Shown: in pieces, positions 17,459-26,789 of the stretch
How positions within the stretch are numbered: the first letter of the stretch is position 1
Layout: every line of letters starts with the position of its first letter
DNA from: Lysinibacillus telephonicus
GTDB lineage: Bacteria; Bacillota; Bacilli; Bacillales_A; Planococcaceae
Length of the DNA: 55,147 bases
Reading direction: 5' to 3'
NCBI RefSeq assembly: GCF_003966145.1
Contig: NZ_RXNR01000026.1
Coordinates: 1-55,147, forward strand
Position numbers and translations under genes: made by a program
Notes under the pieces: model-generated
Seen by the model: only the letters and a program-made list of their open reading frames with translations
What the model was told of the DNA's origin: nothing
Databases searched by the model: none

Positions 17459-20400
17459 TTATTTGCAGGTTTGAATATTCGCTCGTTTTTTCAATTCTGC
17501 TTCTGCGGCTTTTTTATACTTGTCTCTTTTGAGATTATTTTTTCCTACGGGACTTTGCTTGTTATCAACTTGATCTCTACCATATTTTTTAACATTTTCC
17601 TCGAATCCATATTGTTCAAGGCCACGTGCTGTATTCTTACCTTCTACACCTTCACCGTGATATACAATTTCAGGACGAACATCTGGAACTTTAGGATTTG
17701 AGGGATTAAATCCTTCAGAATAACGATAATTAAGTACTTCTAGAGCAGTTCGTCCAGTTCCCGGCATACTCGCGTAACCTGTATACCGCTTACCATTTCT
17801 TATACCCTCATAAGTAATATGTGTTCTCCCAGCTCCTGTACTTACATTTAATCCAAATGGATCTATCCAAATATTAGGATCAATAACGTAAGCATATAAT
17901 GTTGGATTTCCACCAGCCAATCCAATCGGATCTATCTGAGTATATATACCCTCAGCTGGTGAGTAATATCGGAATCTATTATAATACAATCCTATTTCCA
18001 CATCTTCATACTGCCCTTGATAACGGAATGGAATAAAGTCTTTCTCACCTGTAAATTCTTTCACTCGTCCATAAATATCAAGCTTAGCCGACCAAATTCT
18101 ATTACCCTCATCATCATAAGCTTCTACGGGGGTACCAAGATAATCACTAATAATACTATAATGACCTTCACTCGTGATTTTAGCTGAAGGGACGAAGCCA
18201 TCATTAAATACCCATGTGACTAGATTATCACTCTCTAGTTCTGTTGCATCATTCTGCGAGTCATACTCATGGAGAATCGTATCCCCATCCCACACGAATC
18301 TCATTGTCTTCTCATCAGAACACTTCTCTATCCGCCTGCCTAGTGAATCATACTTGAAAGAAACTTGTGTCTTGTCTGGTCGGATGACTTTTGACAACAT
18401 CCCATTCCCATAATACTCGTACTTCCACGTATCACCATTGTTTTCGACTTTCTCGATGAGATTTCCTTCTTCATCATAAGAGAATTTGGAATCTTTTGTT
18501 TCAAGTAATCTACTGCCAGCACCATAGACACGATCTGACTTGTCTTTTGTTTCATATAGATTGCCGACATCGTCGACACTGCGGTATAGGAAATCAAATT
18601 GACCACCCTGATTAGACCATACGAGGTTACTAAATTCATCGTAACCATAAGTCACTTTTACACCCGTTAATTCGTTAACCATACTGCGTAATCGGTGATT
18701 GACATCCCAATGATAAACACGTCTTCGAGTATCGCGGTTTTGACTCCTTACCCGATGGTGTGTTGGTCTACCTGAAATATCATATTGCCATTTACTGATA
18801 ACATCTCCAGGTAGGATTCTCTCAATCTCTTGACCTAGTTCATTGTACTGCATGGAAGCCGTCCACTGGCTTTGGTCGGAGTGAGAAGCGGTCATTTGCA
18901 TGACATTGCCCATTTCATTACGAGCGACTGTAATGTTTGCGCCTAAGCTACTCGTAATTTGAGAACGGTTGCCAAGTTCATCATAGCTACTCGCAATCCA
19001 ATGGTCGTTTTGCCACTCCTTGATGACTTGGCCGGATGCGTCGCGCTCGAGCTTGACCGTCACATGGTCGTTTGCCGTCTCTAGCAACAAACCATTTTTG
19101 TCATAGCTAAATGTTTCCCAAGTATCGTCATAATAATCCGCTCGAATGACATTTCCTAGATTGTCATGTTGATATGCTGTCCAGCGATTACCAGGTCGAT
19201 TAATTCTCTGAACCAATCCTGCTAGACTTCGTTCATACGTTTTTGTCATATCATCAAAGCCAATTTCCTTGATGATATTCCCTTTCGCATCCCGTTCAAA
19301 CTGATACGCTTCGCCTTTTTCGTTGAACACAGCAATTAACTGCTCTTCTGTATCATAGGCAAATCGAACTTTCTTCCCGCCTTGTTCTCGGGACTTCAAG
19401 CTGCCAAGAATGGTGTAATCAAAGGAAACTTGCGTATGATTGTCTTTCGCAAAAACCACATCGTCATAGCCATCATACTGCAACTGAACGTTGTTCCCAT
19501 CTGAAAGAGTTGCTTGGACAAGCCTATTTAGGTAATCATAACGGTACTTCTCAGTGGCTCCTAACGGATTGGTCGTCGCAATACAATTCCCACGATCGTC
19601 ATACTCCCATGTGGAACTTGTTCCATCTGGCAATGTCACTTTACTTAAGTTTAGATGCTTATCATAAGTTAAGCTTACCATATGACCTTGCGCATTCGTT
19701 ACTGTGTCAATTAAATGATCCTCATTATAGGAGTATTCCGTTTTCGTGCCATCTTCTAAAATCGTTGCTTGTAATGTCCCATTGTCATTATACAACCATT
19801 GACGACATCCGCCCTCAGCATTCACCGCTTGAATCAGTCTATCCTTCTCATCGTATTGATAGGAAAGGGTACTGTCTGCTAGTGTAATCGTCACTGGATT
19901 GGCCCATTCATCATAGCTGTATGTTGTTACACGACCATCCTCATCTACTTCTTGCAGTAATTCAAAGTCTTTATTATATTCATAGCTGACTTCACTGCCA
20001 TCTGGATGCACTATTTTCGTACAGAGATTATCTTCATTAAAATAATAAAAACTCTTATGGCCCAAACTATTCGTAATTTCGTTATAGCCCTCGTGATAAG
20101 AAAGCTCCCCCGCTAGTACATTGCCATCGCCCCAAGTTTTGATCACGCGTGCCCCTGTTGTCGGGCCATCATATTGCCAGAAAAAGGAGTTGTTATTGCG
20201 ATCTATTTTTTGCGTCATTAAGTGGTTGTTATATTTGATAGTCGTGCTTTGCCCTAACGCATCTTGGATTTCGACTAAATCTTGTTCATTATTGTAACCA
20301 TAACGAACTAATATTTTTCGCTCCATCTGCTTACACAGGGCGACTTCAGTCATTCGGCCTGCCTCATTCGTCGTCACCTCAAGTATTCTACCTACACTGT

Positions 20401-22939
20401 CGGTTACTTGAGACAAGTTGCCTTGATCATTGTATGCAAAGTGAATTTGATGATCTTGTTCGTTTCTTACCGCTTTTAATCGGTAGGTTGTCTCGGTTGT
20501 TTGTTCAAATACATAAATCAATCGAGTATCATGCTCAAACAAATGGTACTCCTCACCTGTATTTGTTAGCGTCATTCTTTCTCGTTTATTAAAATACGGC
20601 AAGTTTATAGGCAACATCGGGAAGCCTACTGCACGACCATCTGGTACAACAATCCCAATTAAGTCTTCTTCTTCAAACAATTCTAAAGCTAAATCATATT
20701 TAAAATGCATCCCATGACCTGACAAGCCAATCCGACCACTATCGCTGTACCAAACACGTTCCCATGAAAGTGGGATGGGACCAGGCAGTTCAAAATCGAC
20801 GCCCTCATAAACCATACGCCCTGTGATTAAATCAACGGGTTCAAAACCATATTTACAGAATTTCTCACTTAATCCTTCTGTACTCTTAAACTTCTTTAAT
20901 ACTTTGTGGTTAAAAGTCGTTAAAGCGGCATTAGCTATTTTAATATTTTTCATACCATCAAGCGCCTTCGAAACGGCTTGTACTTCATCCATCATTTTAG
21001 CGACTTTATCTGCAGCCGTTTTCACGGGATTCGATGCTTTATTGGCTAGTTCCGTGACTTTATCTAGCGTTTTAGATACTTTTTCATAAGCAGCTTTCAT
21101 GCCTTTAACTGCTGCTTTTGATGCACTTGCTGCCTTATCCACAGCTTTTGCAGCTTGACTTGCTTTCTCTGCTGCTTTTGCCGCTTTGTTGACCTTATAG
21201 GCTGTTTTGGCCGCATCACCAACAACTGGGATAGCACCCACTAAGTTCATGGCTGCACCTGCATAATCTCCTCGTGCCAAGCTAAGTCCTGCATTTGCAA
21301 CATCCGCAATCGCACCTATACCAGGAATAAGCCCAGCGACATCGAGCGCTAAACTAACGCCATCTAAAATACTGCTAAACAAGCCTTTCTTTTCTTTCTT
21401 CTTCTCTTTCTTTTGTGGGATGATGACGTCAACTTTTTGCGTCGCTTCAATCGCTTCTTGATTTAATTTTGGAGGTTGACTTTGCTTCTCGGTCCCTTCT
21501 TGATGTATGAGCGTACTCATTAATTGGGTATCAGCCGCAAGGATTACATGACTATTTTCTTGCGCTGACACGGCTATCCATTCTTCCGCTTCTATAGATA
21601 GCTCTTTCATTCCACTCATTTCGAGAGTTTCATCCGCTGCTAGCATAATTGTACTGTTGCTTAGAAATGTAACTCCTTCGCCATCATCCATTTTTAATTC
21701 CAATACCCCATCTACCGCACTGAAAGTAATATCTCCCACACCTAATGTCATGTCTTTCCCGAAATTGGTTGCTAACGACTTAACGGTAGAATCCGCCATT
21801 TTTTTCGATGCTTTTTGCTTCCCCTCAGGTGTGACTGGATCCACACGTACTGAGTTGATGACAATTGCTTCTTCTTCAACGGCACTTGGAAAATGCAATT
21901 GGACACGTGCACCTAATTGAGGCATTAAATACATGACGCTATTGGCATCTGCTGAATAAGCAAACCAATGTGCTTTTTCTTTATCTTGTTTTTCATCAAT
22001 ATCTAAATGGATTTTGACAGTATTTTGTGTTACATCAATAATCTTACCTGTAAATGCTGCACCAATAAAATCTAAATTGCGTACCAATCGCTGACGAATA
22101 CTTCTCTCTGGTTGAGCAGTATATTGAAACTTCAGCACACCAACGTCAAGGTTGATTTCTCGAACCGTTATGATATAGGTTCTTCCTTTTAATTGTACCA
22201 GCGTGCCTAACTCATAGGCTTCCGTGCTTTCAAACTCACAAAAGATATAATCTGCTTCGCTCACATCTGTGCCATCATTTTCAGTAATCAACCAATACGC
22301 ATCCATATCCTTACGTAATTGATAAGGCAAATGGTCGATGGTTACACTTTTCTTACTTTGAGGTGGACCAAGCCAAAAACGAGGACCCTTACCTTGTAGA
22401 TCAGGAAAAACAACCGCATGCAAATAAGATGCCATTCTTTTAATAAATGCCCAATCTGTTTCCATATATTGAATCGAAATATGACCAATCGCTTGATCAT
22501 CAGAAGCATTATCGATGTAATCCCCATGAGGATAGGCTTCCACAATGGTATCCATTAACTGCTCATACGTCATACTCGCATCTTGAAAAGAACGTGAGCG
22601 CTTCACAATATCCATATTTGCTGTAAACGATACAGCCTCAACTGTGACATAATGCACCCCTTGTGATGCCTGTAACTCCGCATTTTCAATTCTTCCTGAG
22701 AATAATATGTCTCGATCCCGTCCAAATTTCACAACGACTTCATCTGTATTACTAACCCGTTGAATGTAGTTTTGAGCTTGCTCTTGTTCAATTATTCCAG
22801 TAAAATACAATCTCGCATGGTCATTGCCTCTATGTTTAATTGTTAACTTATCTAAACGAACAAGTGGATAAGGCCATACGAGATCAATATCCGCATAAGT
22901 ACTGACCATGTGTACTTCTTGTTCTCCTGGTGACTTCAT
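17459..22939 (-). CDS. VgrG-RHS polymorphic toxin, full-length effector
   Basis: 1826 residues with four parts. Residues 1-490 are VgrG/gpD-like: late-control-D barrels, an OB-type domain near FIGAAFTGKIIDVTQNTVKIHLD, and a C-terminal beta-helix. Residues 525-690 are hydrophobic and alanine-rich (LDVAGLIPGIGAIADVANAG), typical of pre-toxin regions held by Eag chaperones. Residues 695-770 start the RHS shell (DUF6531 type, YGFEPVDLITGRMVYEG). YD repeats follow to DPIGLAGG...DPFGLN near 1698. The last 128 residues are the toxin (YTGYASMPG, IVYHGEG, ARGLEQYGF, NKQSPVGKNN), which I read as a GIY-YIG/URI-like nuclease with modest confidence. It is the only cassette with a delivery domain. It ends in IQTCK. 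Confidence 0.88.
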   Translation of the reverse strand: MKSPGEQEVHMVSTYADIDLVWPYPLVRLDKLTIKHRGNDHARLYFTGIIEQEQAQNYIQRVSNTDEVVVKFGRDRDILFSGRIENAELQASQGVHYVTVEAVSFTANMDIVKRSRSFQDASMTYEQLMDTIVEAYPHGDYIDNASDDQAIGHISIQYMETDWAFIKRMASYLHAVVFPDLQGKGPRFWLGPPQSKKSVTIDHLPYQLRKDMDAYWLITENDGTDVSEADYIFCEFESTEAYELGTLVQLKGRTYIITVREINLDVGVLKFQYTAQPERSIRQRLVRNLDFIGAAFTGKIIDVTQNTVKIHLDIDEKQDKEKAHWFAYSADANSVMYLMPQLGARVQLHFPSAVEEEAIVINSVRVDPVTPEGKQKASKKMADSTVKSLATNFGKDMTLGVGDITFSAVDGVLELKMDDGEGVTFLSNSTIMLAADETLEMSGMKELSIEAEEWIAVSAQENSHVILAADTQLMSTLIHQEGTEKQSQPPKLNQEAIEATQKVDVIIPQKKEKKKEKKGLFSSILDGVSLALDVAGLIPGIGAIADVANAGLSLARGDYAGAAMNLVGAIPVVGDAAKTAYKVNKAAKAAEKASQAAKAVDKAASASKAAVKGMKAAYEKVSKTLDKVTELANKASNPVKTAADKVAKMMDEVQAVSKALDGMKNIKIANAALTTFNHKVLKKFKSTEGLSEKFCKYGFEPVDLITGRMVYEGVDFELPGPIPLSWERVWYSDSGRIGLSGHGMHFKYDLALELFEEEDLIGIVVPDGRAVGFPMLPINLPYFNKRERMTLTNTGEEYHLFEHDTRLIYVFEQTTETTYRLKAVRNEQDHQIHFAYNDQGNLSQVTDSVGRILEVTTNEAGRMTEVALCKQMERKILVRYGYNNEQDLVEIQDALGQSTTIKYNNHLMTQKIDRNNNSFFWQYDGPTTGARVIKTWGDGNVLAGELSYHEGYNEITNSLGHKSFYYFNEDNLCTKIVHPDGSEVSYEYNKDFELLQEVDEDGRVTTYSYDEWANPVTITLADSTLSYQYDEKDRLIQAVNAEGGCRQWLYNDNGTLQATILEDGTKTEYSYNEDHLIDTVTNAQGHMVSLTYDKHLNLSKVTLPDGTSSTWEYDDRGNCIATTNPLGATEKYRYDYLNRLVQATLSDGNNVQLQYDGYDDVVFAKDNHTQVSFDYTILGSLKSREQGGKKVRFAYDTEEQLIAVFNEKGEAYQFERDAKGNIIKEIGFDDMTKTYERSLAGLVQRINRPGNRWTAYQHDNLGNVIRADYYDDTWETFSYDKNGLLLETANDHVTVKLERDASGQVIKEWQNDHWIASSYDELGNRSQITSSLGANITVARNEMGNVMQMTASHSDQSQWTASMQYNELGQEIERILPGDVISKWQYDISGRPTHHRVRSQNRDTRRRVYHWDVNHRLRSMVNELTGVKVTYGYDEFSNLVWSNQGGQFDFLYRSVDDVGNLYETKDKSDRVYGAGSRLLETKDSKFSYDEEGNLIEKVENNGDTWKYEYYGNGMLSKVIRPDKTQVSFKYDSLGRRIEKCSDEKTMRFVWDGDTILHEYDSQNDATELESDNLVTWVFNDGFVPSAKITSEGHYSIISDYLGTPVEAYDDEGNRIWSAKLDIYGRVKEFTGEKDFIPFRYQGQYEDVEIGLYYNRFRYYSPAEGIYTQIDPIGLAGGNPTLYAYVIDPNIWIDPFGLNVSTGAGRTHITYEGIRNGKRYTGYASMPGTGRTALEVLNYRYSEGFNPSNPKVPDVRPEIVYHGEGVEGKNTARGLEQYGFEENVKKYGRDQVDNKQSPVGKNNLKRDKYKKAAEAELKKRANIQTCK

Positions 22940-22969
22940 AACTTACCTCCTTTCAATCAATTTGATTAT

Positions 22970-23368
22970 TTAAAAACCTTGTTTCGGTATGTCCAAATCC
23001 TCTTGCCCGTCATGGACAATTTCGATTTTCCCTCCACCTGAGGAGCATTGAGTATGACAGCGGTTTAATAACGCTTGCTTCCCTTCTATATGAACATTTT
23101 CCATCCCATCGATCCAATCAATGGAACATACTGGTGTACACGGTTTTTTCAATTTCAGGCACACACCGAATGTCGGGATGTTTTCAGGATTTCGATCTCC
23201 TACATTCATCATGGCTTTCCCTTTAATATAAACGCCATGATCTTGAGGCAAATTTAAATAATTCAGATGGCTTCCATGCTCACAGGAAATGATTGCTCCA
23301 TGTACTACATAACTAAATTGCTCCTGATCCGAACTCTCAGTCTCCAAATTTTCCACAACTTTAGCCAT
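22970..23368 (-). CDS. DUF4280 PAAR-like tip protein
   Basis: 132 residues. ISCEHGSHLNYLNLP opens the protein; FGVCLKLKKPCTPVC, ALLNRCHTQCSSGGGKIEIVHDGQ and regularly spaced cysteines are typical of DUF4280, a PAAR-like family. PAAR proteins cap the VgrG spike and can bind zinc. It ends 30 bases upstream of the VgrG-RHS start, so tip and effector are co-expressed. The first 20 residues are variable and acidic. The TCS-G-x-G-x-I ending is the most reliable match. Confidence 0.8.
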   Translation of the reverse strand: MAKVVENLETESSDQEQFSYVVHGAIISCEHGSHLNYLNLPQDHGVYIKGKAMMNVGDRNPENIPTFGVCLKLKKPCTPVCSIDWIDGMENVHIEGKQALLNRCHTQCSSGGGKIEIVHDGQEDLDIPKQGF

Positions 23369-23467
23369 TAGATATCCTCCCTTTCGTATCGAACTGTGAA
23401 TAACTACATATTGACACTGTCCTAAAAACTAGCAGGCAGTAATTTATCATTATTTAGCAAACATGAA

Positions 23468-23971
23468 CTATTGTTTTTCTAGCCTTACTCTTTGCAGCTG
23501 GAATCCTAGAAATGGTCGTCGTAACATACTTTCTGCCACATCTAAATTGACAATTGTGAAAGATTCCTTATCGGTGTCGACTTGAAAAATACAATCAAGT
23601 TCCACTTTCTTTGGACTAATCACCAGTTCTTTAATTAATCCGTCCGGAGTATAAGTCGTCTCATGGGAAATACAGTTCTTCTTCACAATATCTATAAGCC
23701 AATACAAACGCTGTGTTCCTTTCTTTACATCCGTAAACACAATGGCTGTAAAATCGATGTTATCCTCGTATTTCACTAACAGCTTTTTCAAATCATCCGA
23801 CACAATTCTTTGGGGCTTATCTAAATAATCCAAATATAGTGCATTCTCTTTCTCTACTACTTCCGCGAATACAGACGAATAGACAAAATCATCATCGAAT
23901 GCTTCACTTGTCTTTAAAGGAATAATTGGATTTTGTATACTTTGATCTTGCCGAAGAATAAAATACTCCAT
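23468..23971 (-). CDS. Conserved small protein between pentapeptide protein and PAAR-like tip
   Basis: 167 residues, soluble and acidic. It starts MEYFILRQDQSIQNPIIPLK and ends with EFTIVNLDVAESMLRRPFLGFQLQ-like strands (actual start of that stretch: ESFTIVN). The layout of an N-terminal 'Y-x-I-L' strand and a C-terminal 'hD-ES-LLRR-hGh-h' segment looks like an adaptor or structural protein of injection-system clusters, perhaps related to the DUF1629/Imm11 fold, but I cannot name it. GGAGG precedes the ATG. Its location between spike genes suggests effector loading or tip assembly. Confidence 0.4.
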   Translation of the reverse strand: MEYFILRQDQSIQNPIIPLKTSEAFDDDFVYSSVFAEVVEKENALYLDYLDKPQRIVSDDLKKLLVKYEDNIDFTAIVFTDVKKGTQRLYWLIDIVKKNCISHETTYTPDGLIKELVISPKKVELDCIFQVDTDKESFTIVNLDVAESMLRRPFLGFQLQRVRLEKQ

Positions 23972-24045
23972 CTTTTCCTCCTTTTACCACCATCACTTTT
24001 GCGTATCTAATATTTTTTTGCCCCAAATCACATATGCGATCAAAG

Positions 24046-25143
24046 TTAACTAATCCAATGAATGTCTTTTATTTGTTCTGGGCTAAATTGAACCTTATGT
24101 TGATCTCGTTTAAAGAAGGTAGCCCCTTTTAAATTCGCGCCTGTAAAATCGGCACCTGTAATCTGCGCAAACTCAAACCTAGCATTTTCCAAATTGGCAT
24201 TTCGAAAATCAGTACCAAGGTAGCACGCAACTTCACCACCCGAAAGCCTCATCGTTTTCCCCTGTGCGTGAGTAAAATTAGCGCCTACTAAATTGGCATT
24301 TCGAAAATCAGCATCTTGAATGACTGCATAAGAAAAGTCAACATTCGATAACTGACAATCTACAAAACTAGTACCAACGCAAACACTTTGTTTCAATAAA
24401 GCACCTTCTAAGTCACTGCCGTTAAAATTCGCATAGGAAAAGTCCAGTTGGTTGAAATGTTTATGCTGTAATTGTAGATTTGAGAAGTTTTCAAACGTAT
24501 ATGCTTTATTAGGCTCCCTTTGCTCCAACCATGAAACAAGATTTTTTTCCACCCGTTCCCGTTCGTCAAAGATCGCAACATCTTCACTAAACCCTTTATA
24601 TTCACCGACACGGAATCTCAAGCACGCCGCTCGTTTGAAATTCATTTCAGGTACGCATTCTTTTTTATAGCGAAAGAGATAGCGTACCAATTGAATAATA
24701 TATTGATGAAACAGGATCACTGTTTGTTGAATGATGCAACGAATGTCAGCAGTTTGGATGGTAAGATACGGTTTTCTTTCGTTTTCAAGCGTTTTTTGTA
24801 ACTCTATAATCGCCTCACTAAGCCATTCCGCTTCAAACTGTGCCGTGCATTCTACCAAATCGTAATACCATGTTTCGCCATATGCTTCTAACAAATAAGT
24901 ACACTTGTTTTCTAGTAATGATGTTCTCAGGCAGGATAGATGAATAAAGGCAACTGGCGCTAACACTTCCTGTTGTTGCTGGTCTTTAATTTTCGCAAAC
25001 AGCTGTGCAAGTGAATCAATGATTGGCTGCAGCAACGTTTTCTTCTCTTGGCGGAACTGCTGATCTACCTTCTCTAGCACCTTGCCAACATGAACTGACA
25101 CGCATTCATCCATAAAATGCTGTAACGCTTCTTCTCGTTTCAT
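24046..25143 (-). CDS. Pentapeptide-repeat protein with helical N-terminal domain
   Basis: 365 residues. Residues 1-220 are helical (EKVDQQFRQEKKTLLQPIIDSLAQLF) and unlike known domains. Residues 225-345 form pentapeptide repeats of the A(D/N)LXX type (LDFSYANFNGSDLEGALLK, ADFRNANLVGANFTHAQ, TGADFTGANLKGATF), predicted to fold into a right-handed quadrilateral beta-helix. Pentapeptide proteins accompany VgrG and effector genes in several secretion clusters, possibly as adaptors. It starts 14 bases after the VgrG stop, well inside the operon. Confidence 0.75.
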   Translation of the reverse strand: MKREEALQHFMDECVSVHVGKVLEKVDQQFRQEKKTLLQPIIDSLAQLFAKIKDQQQQEVLAPVAFIHLSCLRTSLLENKCTYLLEAYGETWYYDLVECTAQFEAEWLSEAIIELQKTLENERKPYLTIQTADIRCIIQQTVILFHQYIIQLVRYLFRYKKECVPEMNFKRAACLRFRVGEYKGFSEDVAIFDERERVEKNLVSWLEQREPNKAYTFENFSNLQLQHKHFNQLDFSYANFNGSDLEGALLKQSVCVGTSFVDCQLSNVDFSYAVIQDADFRNANLVGANFTHAQGKTMRLSGGEVACYLGTDFRNANLENARFEFAQITGADFTGANLKGATFFKRDQHKVQFSPEQIKDIHWIS

Positions 25144-25157
25144 GATTCATGCCCTCA

Positions 25158-26789
25158 CTAATTTGCTCGTACTTCTGTTCCTTTAATCTCCATTTTGTCT
25201 TCCATCTTGATGGAATTTTCTTTACAAGTCATCTCAATTTTCTCATTCGCATTAATCATAATTTGTTTAGCATTAATGACGACCTTCTCTGTTGCTTTTA
25301 AGTTAATATTTTTATCACTTATAATTGATATGCCATTGTCATCCATAAGTGTTATCATTAATCCTCCACCAGATATGACAATCCGATCTGGTGCAAGTAG
25401 AATTTGTTTTCCATGCTTTGTTCGGAGTGTTTTGACATCTGGATCAACCATTCGCCCTGGGTCTTGGCGACTATCCATTGCTGGTGCAGCACTTGATTGG
25501 CCACCGCCACCAAGGCTTGCTTGATTGCTTTCTGCTAACATCGCACCAGATTGTGGCGGCGCCTTAGCTACTGAACTAATCGCAATCCCTTCATCCTCAC
25601 GATTGCTTGGGAAGTAGATTCTTACATTATCAGATAACTCTGGCATCACATACCAACCTGTATTGTCCTCTGAAGCATAAATCGTTGAATACGGGAACCA
25701 GTAGGCAGTATTTTTATCTTGATTCGCATCGAAATCGACGTGAATACGAATTTTATCGCCTGAAATATCAATTACTTTTCCTTGAATAGAAGCACCAATA
25801 ATCGCTTGATTATAGGTAGTGCGGACACTAAAGCCGTTCTCAGGAGTTAACGTATAAATATGTTTGAATAAACCGTCTTTGATCGTCGAGAAGATTTTAT
25901 ATACATACAGTTTTCTTGATTGGAAAGTCACTTCATTGCCTATTTTGAATGGTTGAGTCGATTCAACCTCATAGTACATGTAGTCACTATCGCTAATCCC
26001 TTGAAGATAATTTTCACTGGAGATAAGGTAGTTGCCGATTGACTTTTTGACTCGATAATTGATTGCATCGATTTCCTTTGCACCCTCAGCTTGATAAGGT
26101 ACACCAAAATAAAACTTCGGTGCTGGATAAACCGTTTCTGGCACTAATCCTGTATTGAATCGCGATGCCATTCGTTTAAGAAACTCCCAATCTGTCTCTA
26201 AATATTGCATCGTAAAATTGCCAAGTTTAGCCCCTTCGGTTACACAATCTATGAAATCTGCACCTTTTTGATCGGCAATACATGCATCTATTAATTCATT
26301 GTAGGTCATACTTGCATTTTGGTAGGTTTGGTTCTTCTTTTTCACATCTAACACATACGTATGGGAAACTGCTTTTACCTCTAAATAATAGTTATTCATT
26401 ATCGATTTCACTTGTACATCTAACGCCAGCCCATTAAAAATGGGAACCGCTTTTCCATCACCGACAATTTGCAATACTTCAATAGCTGTTTCTACATCTG
26501 TTGTATATACATAACTATCTTCGAGTTCACTTGGAATCAGACCCGTTAAATGCAACGTAGCATGCTCATTCATTTGTTGTGTTATTTCAATTTGATGGAC
26601 GCGAATATTATAGGGCATCACAATAATATCCTTATAAGTTAAGGCTGTTTCTTTCCCAGATTGATTGCCATTTTCGCTTGTTTTGTATACCTTATCTACT
26701 GATTCTTTCTGATTTGCCCCAGCAGTTATTTTTGCACTGTTTCCATCCAACGAATGATTAGCAAGTTTTTTCGTATCCATCCGGTCCAT
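25158..26789 (-). CDS. Stand-alone VgrG-like spike protein
   Basis: 543 residues homologous in plan to the N-terminus of the effector at 17459. The first 55 residues are a polar tail. Then come gpD-like barrel domains (MPYNIRVHQIEITQQMNEHA, the YLETDWEFLKRMASRFN motif shared with VgrG/late control D), an OB-fold near residues 350-390 (GASIQGKVIDISGDKIRIHVD) and a C-terminal beta-helix (NINLKATEKVVINAKQIMINA). It probably trimerises into the spike. Its start overlaps the stop of the DcrB-like gene by one base (TGATG), indicating translational coupling. The Ser/Gly/Ala linker at 415-445 is unusual. Confidence 0.85.
   Translation of the reverse strand: MDRMDTKKLANHSLDGNSAKITAGANQKESVDKVYKTSENGNQSGKETALTYKDIIVMPYNIRVHQIEITQQMNEHATLHLTGLIPSELEDSYVYTTDVETAIEVLQIVGDGKAVPIFNGLALDVQVKSIMNNYYLEVKAVSHTYVLDVKKKNQTYQNASMTYNELIDACIADQKGADFIDCVTEGAKLGNFTMQYLETDWEFLKRMASRFNTGLVPETVYPAPKFYFGVPYQAEGAKEIDAINYRVKKSIGNYLISSENYLQGISDSDYMYYEVESTQPFKIGNEVTFQSRKLYVYKIFSTIKDGLFKHIYTLTPENGFSVRTTYNQAIIGASIQGKVIDISGDKIRIHVDFDANQDKNTAYWFPYSTIYASEDNTGWYVMPELSDNVRIYFPSNREDEGIAISSVAKAPPQSGAMLAESNQASLGGGGQSSAAPAMDSRQDPGRMVDPDVKTLRTKHGKQILLAPDRIVISGGGLMITLMDDNGISIISDKNINLKATEKVVINAKQIMINANEKIEMTCKENSIKMEDKMEIKGTEVRAN

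Noticed and set aside
1205-21920. Many plus-strand open frames of 60-125 codons opposite the RHS genes
   Set aside because: They are antisense shadows of the repeated RHS sequence, recur at equivalent positions in each cassette, and have no ribosome binding sites or recognisable products.
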